A stretch of DNA of 64,000 nt from Lucinisca nassula (Eukaryota > Mollusca > Bivalvia > Lucinida > Lucinidae): positions 99,079,497 to 99,143,496 of the forward strand of contig OY757020.1 of NCBI GenBank assembly GCA_963580285.1, read 5' to 3'. Below, piece by piece: positions 1 to 10,500 of the stretch. Below the pieces are notes generated by a model. It worked only from the letters and a program-made list of their open reading frames with translations, was not told the DNA's origin and made no database searches. How positions within the stretch are numbered: position 1 is the first letter of the stretch; each line of letters opens with the position of its first letter. A program made the position numbers and the translations under genes.

Positions 1-217
1 CAAACAAAGAAACATATTTTGTTCAGGAAGATATTACTAGAATTTCAATAAAAAGGAGTCAGATATTAAAGATACATCAACGAACAACATGATTAGTTTT
101 GAACAAATTCTCCCATACGCAATTGAACTTGAGAATCCCAGTTGGGTTGAGTATAAAAAGACGATACTACATATATTTATATGTAAGCCGGGGCACTACA
201 AAGCCTAGAATTCCGTG
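1..217. other. No feature recognised
   Basis: AT-rich non-coding sequence. I see no ORF, repeat end or splice-like exon here. It is probably upstream intergenic or intronic DNA of the CUB gene. Confidence 0.4.
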
Positions 218-502
218 CATCAGGAAAACACACCTACATACTTTTGACCCCCTTTAACCCCACTTTTACATGTATATAGCAAAACTGGAGTTTAGAGGGG
301 TAAATTTTTTTTTTCTTATTTCTGCGCACAAACATAGGTTGCGGGTATTCGATAGGACCACCTCGTCGAGGCGGTTCCAACGAATACCCACAATCTATGT
401 TTTGAGCAGAAATATGCGAAATAGCAGAATTTTTCATCTGAAAATGTTCATTTTGTGGTGGTGAAATTTTCAATATATTTGAATAGGCATGTTCTCGTAA
501 GA
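218..502. repeat. Hairpin MITE (family H), copy 1
   Basis: Family H elements have degenerate terminal inverted repeats related to CATCACGAAAACACGCCTAT and a central hairpin related to CTCGTTAGAACCGCCTCA. The hairpin is flanked by TCTTATTTCTGCTC and GAGCAGAAATAAGA. In this copy the hairpin lies at about 346-403, with one arm partly diverged (ATAGGACCACC against GGCGGTTCCAA). No ORF is present. Confidence 0.85.
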
Positions 503-535
503 CTGATCAGCTTGCGCATGCACGCAAACTGAGCG

Positions 536-797
536 ATCACGAAAACATGCCTATATAATTTTGACTTCCTTGAACCCCACTTTTATATTGCAAAATGGGG
601 TTTACAGAGGTAAACCTTATTTTTCTTATTTCTGCTCTTAAAAATAGATTGTGGGTACTCTTTAGAACCGCCTCATCGAGGCGGTTCTAACGAGTACCCA
701 CAATCTATATGTTGAGCAGATAAGAAATATTCTGAAAATTGTCGATTTTTCGGCGAAAAAGTTTGCAATGTATTTGTATAGGCGTGTTTTGGTAATG
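536..797. repeat. Hairpin MITE (family H), copy 2
   Basis: Both ends are present (ATCACGAAAACATGCCTAT at left, ATAGGCGTGTTTTGGTAATG at right). The GAACCGCCTCATCGAGGCGGTTC core is intact, with one unpaired change (CTCTTTAG against CTAACGAG). Confidence 0.85.
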
Positions 798-840
798 AGA
801 GTCTTCGCTGCATGGGCCGTAATTAGTCAGTGAGGGTATT

Positions 841-1140
841 GATTGTTTGTTTGTATGATTTGAGGTTTAACGTCCCCGTCAACTCTTTGAAGGTCATTTT
901 GGAGACGTTGCTTCCAATTTTGTGGGACTTTTATCCGACATTGAGATGAAATGACTTCTCAAGCCCTGCCGCCCAATGAAACCAATGGGGTTTATAAGCA
1001 TGGACGGGGCGACTCGCACCGCTTTGCCTGGGCAGGCATAGATACTCTAGGCTGTTTACCAGTACTCGTGTGCGGGTCGGTTCAGCTCTGCGTGGAAGCA
1101 GCCCATATATTTCTTCAAGCCCCAATGGGCGGGGGCTGCA
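841..1140 (-). repeat. SINE family A
   Basis: About 300-bp retroposon read on the minus strand: it starts with GCCCCCGCCCATTGGGGCTT and ends with GACGTTAAACCTCAAATC plus an AAAC-rich tail. At least eleven copies lie in the window in both orientations. The ORFs that cross it are not conserved. Confidence 0.8.
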
Positions 1141-1537
1141 GTGGGGGTATCCAGCGATTGAAAAGCGATTACTCTTGTCAGATTGGCTGAACACTAAGGT
1201 CGATCTTTGAGTCTTTGCTTCTTGTATGTCTTTCTGTGACCCGTCAGCTGTAAAATATTAGTGTTGAATTTTATCGTGAACATAAAATCTCGGAACTAGA
1301 ATTTGAGACTCCCGCAGAAACTTTGAGGTGCCAGTTATATGAGAAGTGACGAGCTAAAAATGTTTTCAGGCGTGTTTAGTGTCAAGGACACTTGCGTACC
1401 AGACGTACCCAGTGAATCGGATACATTTTTTTTTTACTTGCATGACTTGATCCCCATTAACATCAAGTGTAGAGACTAACCATATTGCTTAGTACAGGTC
1501 TCTACCCATGAAAAAGAGGGCCACATGGAAGATTAGT
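1141..1537. other. No feature recognised
   Basis: Unique-looking non-coding DNA between two SINE A copies. I see no ORF longer than noise and no repeat structure. Confidence 0.4.
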
Positions 1538-1820
1538 TGGTTTGTTTGATTTAAGGTTTAACGTCCCTGTCAACACTGTATAGGTCATTTTGGATACGTT
1601 GCTTCCAATTTTATGGGACTTGTATCCGGCATTGAGATAAAATGACATCTCAAGCCCTGTCGCTCAATGTAACCAATAGGGTTTATAAGCATGGACGGTC
1701 CGAAACGCAACGCTTTTGCTTGGGCAGGCTAAGATGCTCTAAGCGGTTTACCAGTACTCATGTGTAGGTGTGGAAGCATCATGCAACCCATTCATGTCTT
1801 CAAGCCCCGATGGGCGGTGG
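1538..1820 (-). repeat. SINE family A with target duplication
   Basis: Complete SINE A flanked by a 17-bp direct repeat, CCACATGGAAGATTAGT at 1521-1537 and CCACAAGGAAGATTAGT at 1821-1837, with one mismatch. The long duplication fits LINE-driven target-primed insertion. Confidence 0.85.
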
Positions 1821-1877
1821 CCACAAGGAAGATTAGTACCAGTGTACTAAATGTGTCACCCTCTATAAATAAAGTCG

Positions 1878-1906
1878 ATTATTATTATTATTATTATTAT
1901 TATTAT
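1878..1906. repeat. (ATT)n microsatellite
   Basis: Simple run of about nine ATT units next to family H MITE DNA. Confidence 0.9.
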
Positions 1907-1953
1907 ACATTCTCGGGTCAACGACCATTCATACAACGCACAGCGAACGCATT

Positions 1954-2277
1954 CATTACGAAACACGCCTATTCAAATATACTGAACCAGAAAAAAAAAT
2001 GAATAAATAATAAAAAAATAATATAAAATAAATAAAATCTAATAAAATAAATAAATAAATAAATAAATAAAATTTTCAGATCAAAAATTCTGATTTTTCA
2101 TATTTGTGCTTATAACATAGAATGTGAGAACTAGTTAGAACCACCTCGGTGAGGCGATTCTAACGAGTACCCACTATCTTTGTTTTAAGCAGAAATAAGA
2201 AAAATAATGTATACTCCTGTAAGCCCCGGTTTAACTATATAAAATCGGGGTTTAAGGATAGGCGCGTTTTCTTGATG
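1954..2277. repeat. Hairpin MITE (family H), copy 3
   Basis: Starts CATTACGAAACACGCCTATT and ends ATAGGCGCGTTTTCTTGATG. An (AAAT)n run at about 2030-2070 expands the left half. The central hairpin is degraded (CACCTCGGTGAGGCG). Confidence 0.8.
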
Positions 2278-2651
2278 ATTCGGCTGAACCTTATCAAGCA
2301 AGCTAATATTTCATTTTTTTCTCCTTATTTCTGTCTATAGTAAAATAATTAAATATACATGGACTACACGCGAATGTGAATGTTCGTCGATAAATAAAAT
2401 TTCATTAGCTGTTAATTTCGGAGTTTAACGGCCCAGTCAACATCGCTCTCTTAACGACGCTTGCTTTTTGTTTAGTTCAAAAGTTCAAACGTTCGCATTT
2501 ACAGACACCAATGAGGTTACCATTTTTCCCTGACGTGTCACATTTTACATTCTTTGTGCATTTACAGAAACAAAAGTATTTCTTATCTATTTGAATAGCA
2601 AGCATGTCGTTCAAACTTCAAAGAAATACATTTGCATTAATTATGCATGTT
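2278..2651. other. No feature recognised
   Basis: Non-coding, AT-rich. One short GAGTTTAACGGCCCAGTCAAC stretch near 2420 resembles the SINE 3' domain, so part may be an old SINE remnant. Confidence 0.4.
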
Positions 2652-2659
2652 CATGCCTG

Positions 2660-2823
2660 CATGAGAAGCCTCCGTGGTGCAGTGGTTATGCTACTCACCT
2701 TGTAAACCAGGGATCGCAGGATCGATCCCGGGCTTCTCCAGACTTTCGGATGAGTCTTTAAACCGAGGTCCCGTCTCCGTATGACCTTAGCTGTTGGTGA
2801 GACGTGAAACTCAACCACTCACT
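2660..2823 (+). repeat. tRNA-derived SINE (family B)
   Basis: The head is tRNA-like, with an A-box-like GTGGTGCAGTGGTTAT and a B-box-like GGATCGATCCCGG, followed by a non-tRNA body. An 8-bp direct repeat CATGCCTG flanks it at 2652-2659 and 2824-2831. The extra body and the duplication make this a SINE rather than a functional tRNA gene. Confidence 0.7.
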
Positions 2824-2865
2824 CATGCCTGTAGGCTATGTATTTGAACACTAGCCGATAGCACA

Positions 2866-3139
2866 TCCGTGTGGCATAATGAATTTTTCATATCTCAAAA
2901 AGAACATTTTTTTCTGGTGAAAATATGTGATATTTTTCAGTTTTACTCCAAACATAGGTTGAGTGTGATCGTTAGAACCGCCTAATTCAGGCGGTCCTAA
3001 TGAGTTGGTCCTAACGAGTACCCACAAACCATATCTTGGAGCGGAAATAAAGAAACTGATTATATCCCATAAACCCCGCTTTTCTCTTTATAAAATGGTG
3101 TTTAGTGGGTCTTCTTTTCGCGGACTAGTTAAACTGATG
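2866..3139. repeat. Hairpin MITE, subfamily H-B
   Basis: Subfamily B has ends of the type GATAACACATCCGTGCGACA and ACGGACTTGTTCACGTGATG, but the same core hairpin as family H. Here the core is disturbed by a partial duplication (GCGGTCCTAATGAGTTGGTC). Confidence 0.75.
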
Positions 3140-3614
3140 TTCCCATTTGCTTACGGTTGTGTTAGAAATAGCAGCCGCTTCTTTTCGATGTAACCGACCG
3201 GCCACGCCCTTTCACTTCAAATATATTCATGATTACAATATTTAATAGTTTGGCCGCTACGCGTTAAAATATGCCTTCAAGCATCGACGACTTAGCGCAA
3301 CAAGCGCATGTGCGATTTTTTTTATATGATGGATATGGTTTATAAATAGACTGTGAAATTTATAGTCTAACTGTGTGGGTACCCCGGCTAATTTGAGGCT
3401 ACACTGAACGTACATGATCAACAACATCGTTTCGCTTGTCTCAGGCCACGTAATAAATATTGTAGCAAACAACAGCAATCGTATGAGGGTAGTGAGCAAG
3501 TTTTTAGCCTAGCGGAAGCTAGTAGACAGAATGTTGGCTTTACAATTGTGGGTCCAAATGTGGACAACTTTGCTGGCTATACATTACACAGTCCGCAAAA
3601 GTAAGTAGACACTT
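3140..3614. other. No feature recognised
   Basis: Non-coding stretch with no repeat end or conserved ORF that I can support. The 80-codon minus-strand ORF at 3257-3499 has no recognisable domain. Confidence 0.4.
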
Positions 3615-4207
3615 TCGATAACACATCCGTGCGACATTGTACAGTCTTTGGTCAATCTTCTGATGGTGAAAACGTGATTTTATCTTTATTTATACTCAAA
3701 ACATAGGTTGTTGGTACTCGTTAGAACCGCCTCATCGAGGCGGTTCTAACGGGTACCAACAACCTATGTCTTAGAGCAGAAATAAGAAAAATACTCTTTT
3801 CCCCGTAAACCCCAGTTTCCTTTATATAAATTGGAGTTTTGCTTGTTTGTTTGTTTGTTTGTTTGTCTGTTTGTATTGGAGTTTAACGTCCTTACGTTAT
3901 TTTTGAGCCGGTCAGTTTACCTATCCACACTTTCCTGGGGCATGCTTATACGTCAGCGGTTAACCAGTACAGTGCACATTCTTTCCCCAGAAACTGACAA
4001 CCGTCCTTCTTGAATCAGCGGAAGGTGGAGAATGACGGTATAGAAAAAGTTTCATGATCAATCTCAACGAACGAATATTGCCGATCCCGGCAGTTATCGA
4101 ACCCGCGTCCCCCTGATCATCAATCAGACGAACACCCGACTAAGCTACCGAAACCGGTAAAGTGGGGTTTAGAGGATGGTTAATTACACTGACTTGTTAA
4201 CATGATG
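3615..4207. repeat. Hairpin MITE H-B split by a SINE
   Basis: The left part runs to about 3839 and the right part resumes at 4158. The hairpin at about 3706-3772 carries paired changes: TTGTTGGTAC on the left is matched by GTACCAACAA on the right, where other copies have GTGGG and CCCAC. Confidence 0.85.
3840..4157 (-). repeat. tRNA-derived SINE (family C) inside a MITE
   Basis: On the minus strand the head has an A box TAGCTTAGTCGG and a B-box-like GGTTCGAT, then a body ending in an AAAC repeat tail. Target duplication: TAAATTGGAGTTT at 3827-3839 and TAAAGTGGGGTTT at 4158-4170. The interrupted MITE is colinear on both sides. Confidence 0.8.
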
Positions 4208-4290
4208 CAAACCTCAATGCTCGAAGACCCTTGTTTCCAAGAAATATGTTCGAGACAGGGGTAGTTCGAGTCACTGAGGGTTACTGACAG

Positions 4291-4581
4291 CCCCCGGCTT
4301 GACCCCCGCCCATCGGGGCTTGAAGAAATAGATGGACTGCATGATGCTTCCACTCAGAGCTGAAACCGACCGCACACGAGTACTGGTAAACCACTAAGCC
4401 TGCTCAGGCAAAATGGTGCGAGTCGGTCCGTCCATGCTGATCAACCCTATCGGTTTCATTGGGTGACAGGGCTTGAGATGTCATTTCATCTCAATGTCGG
4501 GTAAAAGTCCCACAAAACTTGAAGTAACGTCTCCAAAGTCTTGACCTGGACATTAAACCTCAAATCAAACAAACAAAACAA
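4291..4581 (+). repeat. SINE family A
   Basis: Plus-orientation copy starting near CCCCCGCCCATCGGGGCTTG and ending ATTAAACCTCAAATC with a CAAA tail. GACAG occurs at both edges. Confidence 0.8.
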
Positions 4582-4789
4582 GACAGTGCCCGGTTAGGAG
4601 GCATGGTGGGAATAATTTAGGGGTAGCTGTCCTAACTTCTTTTACACATGGGTAAGTTATGTGAACGCACTAGAATCGCCTCGTCGGGGCGATTCTATAA
4701 GTACACACAACGTACTCTTTCATAATACAATCAGAGAAATTACACTAAATTATTCCTATGTTTTGTTAGCTAGTGTTACTGAGAGCATA

Positions 4790-5562
4790 CTCTTGAAGGA
4801 AACCGGTTGCTACGGAGCTGCTCTTGATATGGGAAAAATGCTTCGGAGCTGCTCTTGATAAAGGAAAACATTTGCGTCGGAGCTGCTATTGTTTCGGAGC
4901 TGCTCTTAAAGAAAAACGTTTGCGATGACGGTGTTCTTTATAAGGAAAACATTTGCTTTGATGCTATATACTCTTTAAAAAGGAAAACATCTGTTTCGGA
5001 GCTGCTCTTTACAAATGATAACATTTGCTTCGGATCTGCACTTGAAGGAAAACCATAACTTCGGAGCTGCTCTTCAAGGAAAACATTTACTTCGGAGCTA
5101 AATTTTAAGGAAAACATTTGCCTCGGAGCTGCTCTTTGAAGGAAAAAAAATCCTCTGGTGTCGCTCTTTAATGACACATTTGCTTCCGAACTGTTCTTAA
5201 AGGAAACTTCTGCTCTGGAGCTGCTCTTAAAGGAAACATTTGCTTTGGAGCTGCTATTTAAGATCAAAATTGCTTCGGAGCTGCTATTTAAGGAAACATT
5301 TGCTACGGAGCTGCTCTTAAAGGAAACATTTGCTAAATGTTCGTAAAGGAATCATTTGCTTTGGAGCTGCCTTATAATGAAGCATTGCTTCATTTGCTTC
5401 GGAGCTGCACTTTAGGAAAACATTTGCTCTAGAGCTGCTCTTTAAGATAACATTTGCTTTATAACTGCTCTTTTAAGGAACGTTTGCTTCGGAGGTGCTT
5501 TTTAAGGAAAACATTTGCTTCGGAGCTGCTCCTTAATGACAAATTTGCTTTAGAGCTGCTCT
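4790..5562. repeat. 31-bp minisatellite, left part
   Basis: Imperfect tandem units near GCTTCGGAGCTGCTCTTTAAGGAAAACATTT. Several frames stay open across the array and give repetitive peptides (ELLLKETFA), but unit indels shift the frame and there is no start or domain context, so I do not call a gene. The array continues at 6180 after an insertion. Confidence 0.9.
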
Positions 5563-5566
5563 TTAA

Positions 5567-6175
5567 CCTTCAGCTACTGAGTTTTATTCAATACTCGCCC
5601 TTTGGACGGCGTACCCTTATTTCGGCATCCATAATTTCTTTAACCCTGTTCCGATTCTGCTCATACTTTGATGCATGATAGGCAAGAAATCTTCCGCCAT
5701 TTCTACCAGAAGTATTTAGGGTCACGTGGATTCCTTATATTGCAGTCACGTGATCTGATCGGGAACCGTTTAAGACACACAAAAAAGGAACTATAATAAA
5801 ATAACCCTTAGTGTGTGCTTTGAAGGATAAAATTGATAGCTTGTGTAGCTGCCTATATAATGGCTACATATTTATCACCAGTATAGTTGTTTAGATTAAT
5901 TGGGTCTAGTATGCACAAAAATTGGGATAAAACAGGTAATGGGGACCTGTTGAAGACTGGCACATGAGAAATCGTCTATTTTAACGTCATTTTCGGGTTT
6001 AAAAGCCAGCAGCCGGTAAGGTTGGTAAAACCTGTGCCATTCTAAGGAAGAAGGATCCCTACTGCATCGGACAACCTCATCGGATGGAGTGTACTTGCTT
6101 GCGTATGAGCGTGGTAAGTTGCTCCATTTCGACTACCCCTTTGGGTGACTAAAGTCGCCTACAGCATGCTGAAGG
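5567..6175. mobile_element. TTAA-flanked, piggyBac-like non-autonomous element
   Basis: A 609-bp insertion splits the 31-bp minisatellite. It is bounded by TTAA at 5563-5566 and 6176-6179 and has short terminal inverted repeats, CCTTCAGC at left and GCTGAAGG at right. The minisatellite unit contains TTAA, which is the used target. TTAA duplication and CC-starting ends are piggyBac hallmarks. There is no transposase ORF. Confidence 0.8.
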
Positions 6176-6179
6176 TTAA

Positions 6180-6890
6180 GAAAACATTTGCTTCGGAGCT
6201 GCTTTTAAGGACAACATTGGCTTTGGAGCTGCTCTTTAAGGAAACATTTATTTACTTCGAAGCTGCTCTTTATGGAAACATTTGCTTTGGAGCTGCTCTT
6301 AAATGAAAATATATGCTTTGGAGCTGCTCTTTAAGGAAAATATATGCTCCTGAAGGAAAACATTTGCTTCCGAGCTGCTCTTTAATGTAAGCATTCGCTT
6401 TGGAGCTGCTCTTTAAGGAATTATGTGCTTTGGAACTGCTCTTAAAGGAAAACATCTGCTTTGGAGCTGCTCTTTAGGGAAAACATTTACTTCGGCGCTG
6501 CCCTTTTTGGAAATATATGCCTCGGAGCTGCTCTTTAAGGAAAACATTGCTTCGGAGTTGCTGCTTAAGGAAAATATTCGCTCAGGAGCATTACTTTAAG
6601 AAACATTTGCTCCGGATCTGCGCTTTAAGGAAACGTTTTCTTTGGAGCTGCTCCTTAAGAAAACATTTGCTTCGGAGCTGCTCTTAAAGAAAACATTTGC
6701 TTCGGATCTGCTCTTTAAGAAAACATTTGCATCGGAGCTGCTCTTTAAGGAAATCATTTGCTTCAGGGCTGCTCTTTACGGAAAATATTTGCTTCGGAGC
6801 TGTTCTTTAAGTGAAACATTTGGTTTGGAACCTCTCTTTAAGTAAAACATTTGCTTCGGAGCTTCTCTTAAAAGAAAACATTTGCTTCGC
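6180..6890. repeat. 31-bp minisatellite, right part
   Basis: Continuation of the array at 4790-5562, with the same unit and orientation. It ends where a LINE fragment begins. Confidence 0.9.
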
Positions 6891-6930
6891 ACCGGGTGTC
6901 CCTGTTTTATACTGATAACAAATTCCTATT

Positions 6931-7312
6931 GTTGAAGAAGCCAAATTACTTGGGGTCATATTTGATCAAAAGTTATCTTTTATTTTCCATATTAAATATC
7001 TTAAAGCGAAATGCTTAAAAGCTTTGAATCTTTTGAAAGTTTTAGCTCATACAAGTTGGGGAGCAGATCGGTATACTTTATTACATCTTTACCGGTCGTT
7101 AAGAATATATAAATTAGATTATGGGTCTGTTGTTTATGGTTCTGCCAGAAAGTCCTATTTAAACTCTTTGGATACTATTCATCACCAAGGCCTTCGTCTG
7201 GCTGTGTGATCCTTCCGTACTTCTCCCGTATTAAGCCTTTATGTAGAAGCAGTTGAACCATCTTTAACTCTACGCAGAGAAAAACTGTCTCTTCAGTATG
7301 CTATCAGACTTG
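6931..7312 (+). pseudogene. LINE reverse transcriptase C-terminal fragment
   Basis: The frame encodes a region typical of the thumb and post-RT part of Jockey/CR1-like LINE ORF2 proteins. It reads LLGVIFDQKLSF, then a stretch ending YGSVVYGSARKSYL, HHQGLRLA, and after an in-frame TGA at 7207-7209, SLYVEAVEPSLTLRREKL. The fragment lacks both ends of the gene and the catalytic FADD region. It lies just after the minisatellite and before a SINE tail remnant, so it is a dead relic. Confidence 0.8.
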
Positions 7313-7389
7313 TTTGTTTGTTGAATTGAGGGTTAACGTCCCGGGCTTTCAAATTTCATTTCCACTTGAATTTGTAGATAAGTATGAAC

Positions 7390-7660
7390 GCCCCCGCCCA
7401 TAGGGGCTTGAAGAAATATATGGGCTGCATGATGCTTCCACGCAGAGCTGAATCCGGCCCGCACACTAGTACTGGTAAACCGCTTAGAGGATCTAAGCCT
7501 GTCAAGGAACCGCGGTGTGAGGCGGACCGTCCATGCTAATAAACCCTATTGGTTTCAATTGGCGACAGGGCTTGAGATGTCATTTCATCTCAATGTCGGG
7601 TAAAAGTCCCACAAAATTAGAAGCAACGTCTCCAAAATGACCTTTACAGTGTTGACTTGA
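7390..7660 (+). repeat. SINE family A, 3' truncated
   Basis: Starts CCCCCGCCCATAGGGGCTTG and runs to the GTGTTGAC motif, without the usual tail. A separate tail-like piece with GGTTAACGTCC lies at about 7312-7345. Confidence 0.75.
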
Positions 7661-7865
7661 TCATCCAATTTGGCAAATGTGCTAGTATTTTTGCTGATTT
7701 TTATTTTCACTGTAGGATCAATATTTATTTCAAAAGGCGCATTTTCCCTCGTGGCTTCGCCACTAGTGAAAATACGTATTTTGGCGTTCATTCTGTGAAA
7801 TAAAAATCGACCTTACAGTGAAAAAAAAATTAATACCGTCTATGTGATTACTAGTTTCTACTATA
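7661..7865. other. No feature recognised
   Basis: Short AT-rich non-coding gap between a SINE and a MITE. Confidence 0.4.
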
Positions 7866-8381
7866 CATCACGAAAACATGCCTATACAAATACATTTTCA
7901 ATTTTTCAGCAAAAATGGAAATTTTGAACATGAAAGATTATGTTTTTTTTTTCTTATTTCTGCTCAAAACATACATTGTGGGGACTCGATAGAACCGCCT
8001 CAACGAGGCGGTTCTATCGAGCACCCACAATCTATGCTTTGTTTGTTTGTATTGGAGTTTAACGGCCCAGTCAACACTGTTTAGGTCATTTTTGAGCCGG
8101 TCAGTTTACCTATCAACACTTTCCTGGGCAGGCAAATACGTAAGCAGTTAACCAGTACAGTGCACATTCTTTCGCCAGAAACTGACAACTGCCCTTCTTG
8201 AACCAGCGGAACGGAGAGAATGACCGTAGAAAATATTTCATGATCAATCTCCACGAAAGAATGTGCAATCTATGCTTTTAAGCAGATATAAGGAAATACT
8301 GTTTACCCCTGTAAACTCCAGTTTTACTATATACAATGGGGTTCAAGGGGGTCAAAATTATATAGGCGTGTTTTCCTGATG
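7866..8381. repeat. Hairpin MITE (family H) split by a SINE
   Basis: Left end CATCACGAAAACATGCCTAT, right end ATAGGCGTGTTTTCCTGATG. The hairpin at 7983-8022 shows a paired substitution: CTCGATAG opposite CTATCGAG, where other copies have CTCGTTAG and CTAACGAG. Confidence 0.9.
8041..8265 (-). repeat. SINE family C, 5' truncated
   Basis: Same body and AAAC tail as the SINE at 3840-4157, but without the tRNA-like head. A perfect 13-bp target duplication, CAATCTATGCTTT, lies at 8028-8040 and 8266-8278, inside the MITE. Confidence 0.9.
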
Positions 8382-8477
8382 AAAATTAGACTTAAGAGTA
8401 GTGTTCATTACACGGACGCCATGTGATACGAATGATTAATTTTCTTTTGGCTACGCAACTTGTATTCCGTTTAACAG

Positions 8478-8671
8478 GTTATGGTTCAGACTGTGGTGGT
8501 GTTCTGACTTCCGAACGTGGTTCTCTAGAAGTTCTCGGGAGAAAAATTGACGTCTTAGTCAATACTAGTCTTGACTGCCGGTGGACTATCGTGGCTGAGC
8601 AGAAAAGAACAATTCATTTCTTTATCTCAAACCTCATTCTTGGAAACCAGTGCGGGTCAAATTTCTTGAAG
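8478..8671 (+). CDS. CUB/ApeC-like gene, exon with first half of the CUB domain
   Basis: First recognisable exon of the host gene. It follows an acceptor (TTCCGTTTAACAG) and ends at GTGAG. It starts in the second base of a Gly codon and ends on a codon boundary. The 65 residues carry the N-terminal half of a CUB domain: Cys-Gly-Gly near the start, LDCRW in the middle and NQCG near the end, the first three CUB cysteines. CUB domains are beta-sandwich binding modules of secreted and surface proteins. The next exon supplies the fourth cysteine in the same phase. An upstream signal-peptide exon is expected and not identified. Alternatively, an in-frame ATG at 8423 or 8432, just before the exon, could start translation, but that leader contains an arginine inside its hydrophobic stretch. 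Confidence 0.75.
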
Positions 8672-8695
8672 GTGAGATCATTAGTATAGCCCCAG

Positions 8696-9400
8696 CAGGC
8701 ACACAGCTTTGACACAACGTTGAATCAATGTTCTTGCATAAAATCCTATGTGCATGGCTGTTTGAAGCCATTGTCAAATGTACCGAAAGCCGTGCTCAAA
8801 CAGCCCAAACTATGTTCAAATCATGAAATTCGTGTACTGTTTGAACATAGATTTTGAGCTTTTGATATCACAAGACGGGCCTTGCTTTGTTTACGTTACG
8901 TTGAGCGACGTAACGTTATCGCCCTGAACGTAGCGTTTTAAATTTTATGATGGCATCACTGCATGACAACGTCATTGTAAACAACATTCTGAACTGGCCG
9001 CCATTTTGGTTTGGCTAGCGCATTTGAAGAGTTTATATGGAATTTATATGGAGCTTCTGGGCGTTTTCGTCAAAATTTACTGTCGGATTCGTACGTTATG
9101 CAAGAACAACGATCACCCATGGTTATTTCATTGCATTAACATTTGCCGGATCCCTCGGATATTATTTGAACATTCGGCCTAGCGGCCTCATGTTCAAACA
9201 GCTTCCTCGGGATCCGGCAAATGTTAATGCATGAAAAACCATGGTTGATCTCTAGATTATTGCATAAAATCCCATGAACATAACTGTTTGAAGCTATTCT
9301 TGAATGTATTCGGCGCCGTGTTCATACAACAAAACTCATATTCAAATCATGAAATTCACGTGCTGTTTGAACGCGTTTTTTAAACTTTTGATATAGTCTT
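8696..9400. repeat. Composite repeat with direct and inverted copies
   Basis: Two direct copies (about 8735-8870 and 9255-9400) share TTGCATAAAATCC, AAATCATGAAATTC and TGCTGTTTGAAC-like blocks. Between them is an inverted pair: CATGGTTATTTCATTGCATT at about 9117 faces AATGCATGAAAAACCATGG at about 9225, with GCCGGATCC near the tip. The left edge carries the CCAGCAGGCACACA and AACGTTGA motif also seen at 28 kb and 57.9 kb. There is no coding evidence. Confidence 0.6.
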
Positions 9401-9538
9401 TCAAAACGCAGTGAGACGTGACTGCACTTTTAATTTTGGACTAGTCGGTGTTTTAGATAAGTCGCCTTCAGTTGGGATTTTACATTGGGCGATATAGTTT
9501 TACCGAGGATCGTACTGCATCATATTTCCCGGAAACAA

Positions 9539-9655
9539 GACAGTTCCCCGACAAGACAGTTCCCCGACACGGTTTTTGGAGACAGTTCCCCGACACATTT
9601 GAAGACAGTTCCCCGACACTTTTGAAGACAGTTCCCCGACACTATTGTTCATAGT
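9539..9655. repeat. GACAGTTCCCCGACAC tandem array (left)
   Basis: Five near-copies of GACAGTTCCCCGACA with short spacers. Its mirror array is at 10388-10500. Confidence 0.85.
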
Positions 9656-10387
9656 TAAATGACATGTGACTGATAATTATAGATGGCAATTAGTTCCCAG
9701 ACACTTTTAAAGACACTATTGTTCATAGTCTTAATGTACCAATTGGCAATTAGGGATAGTTGGGGATAATAAAGGCTAAGTGATCATTGTGAATAGATTA
9801 AGATACCTGTGATTTGGGGAGGCAATGTCTTTCTGTGCCGGGGAATTGTCTTAAGATATATTAGTTATTATTTGCATGTTTCTTGCTGTGGCAACTATAT
9901 ATTAATGAGTTGCCTGAAATTTCCTCGTTGATTTCAAGACAGTTCGACGACATTTATTCTGACGATGATCTGTCTGGAAGTCTAAGCCAGAGAAGAGGTA
10001 ATGTTCTTATACTTTAATAATATTAATTTAAAACAAAAACTTTGAACTCGGCTACATTTTTCAAATATTTAATATATTAGAAATATACTATTGCGTTTCC
10101 TAGAAGACATTTTTGTTTAAATGTGTGCAAGTTCATTAACTGAACATGCTAGTTCGCTTAATTTAAGGTGTAATCATTACACTTATTGATAATGGTATCC
10201 AGTATGAGCTTTCATTTTATACATGTATGAGGTCTGTCAGGGGAACTGTCTTCAAAAATGTCGATGAACACATAATTTAATATTTCTAAACGTCTGTCGG
10301 TGAATTGTCTTCAAAATATTGATGAACACATAATAACTATTGATTATGATAATCATCATGATCAGTCAAAGGTGATTTGACTTTGAA

Positions 10388-10500
10388 CAATAGTGTCGGG
10401 GAACTGTCTTCAAAAGTGTCGGGGAACTGTCTTCAAATGTGTCGGGGAACTGTCTCCCAATACCGTGTCGGGGAACTGTCTTGTCGGGGAACTATCTTGA
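10388..10500. repeat. GTGTCGGGGAACTGTC tandem array (right, inverted)
   Basis: Inverted counterpart of 9539-9655, including the outer matching flanks ACTATTGTTCA and TGAACAATAGT. Confidence 0.85.

Noticed and set aside
951..1190. ORFs in both strands at 931-1194
   Set aside because: They lie within SINE A and are not conserved among copies.
2660..2735. Functional tRNA gene
   Set aside because: A and B boxes are present, but the arms pair poorly and a SINE body and short target duplication follow.
4790..6890. Repetitive protein gene (ELLLKETFA repeats)
   Set aside because: Open frames exist on both strands simply because the 31-bp units repeat. Unit indels shift the frame, and there is no start, splice or domain context.
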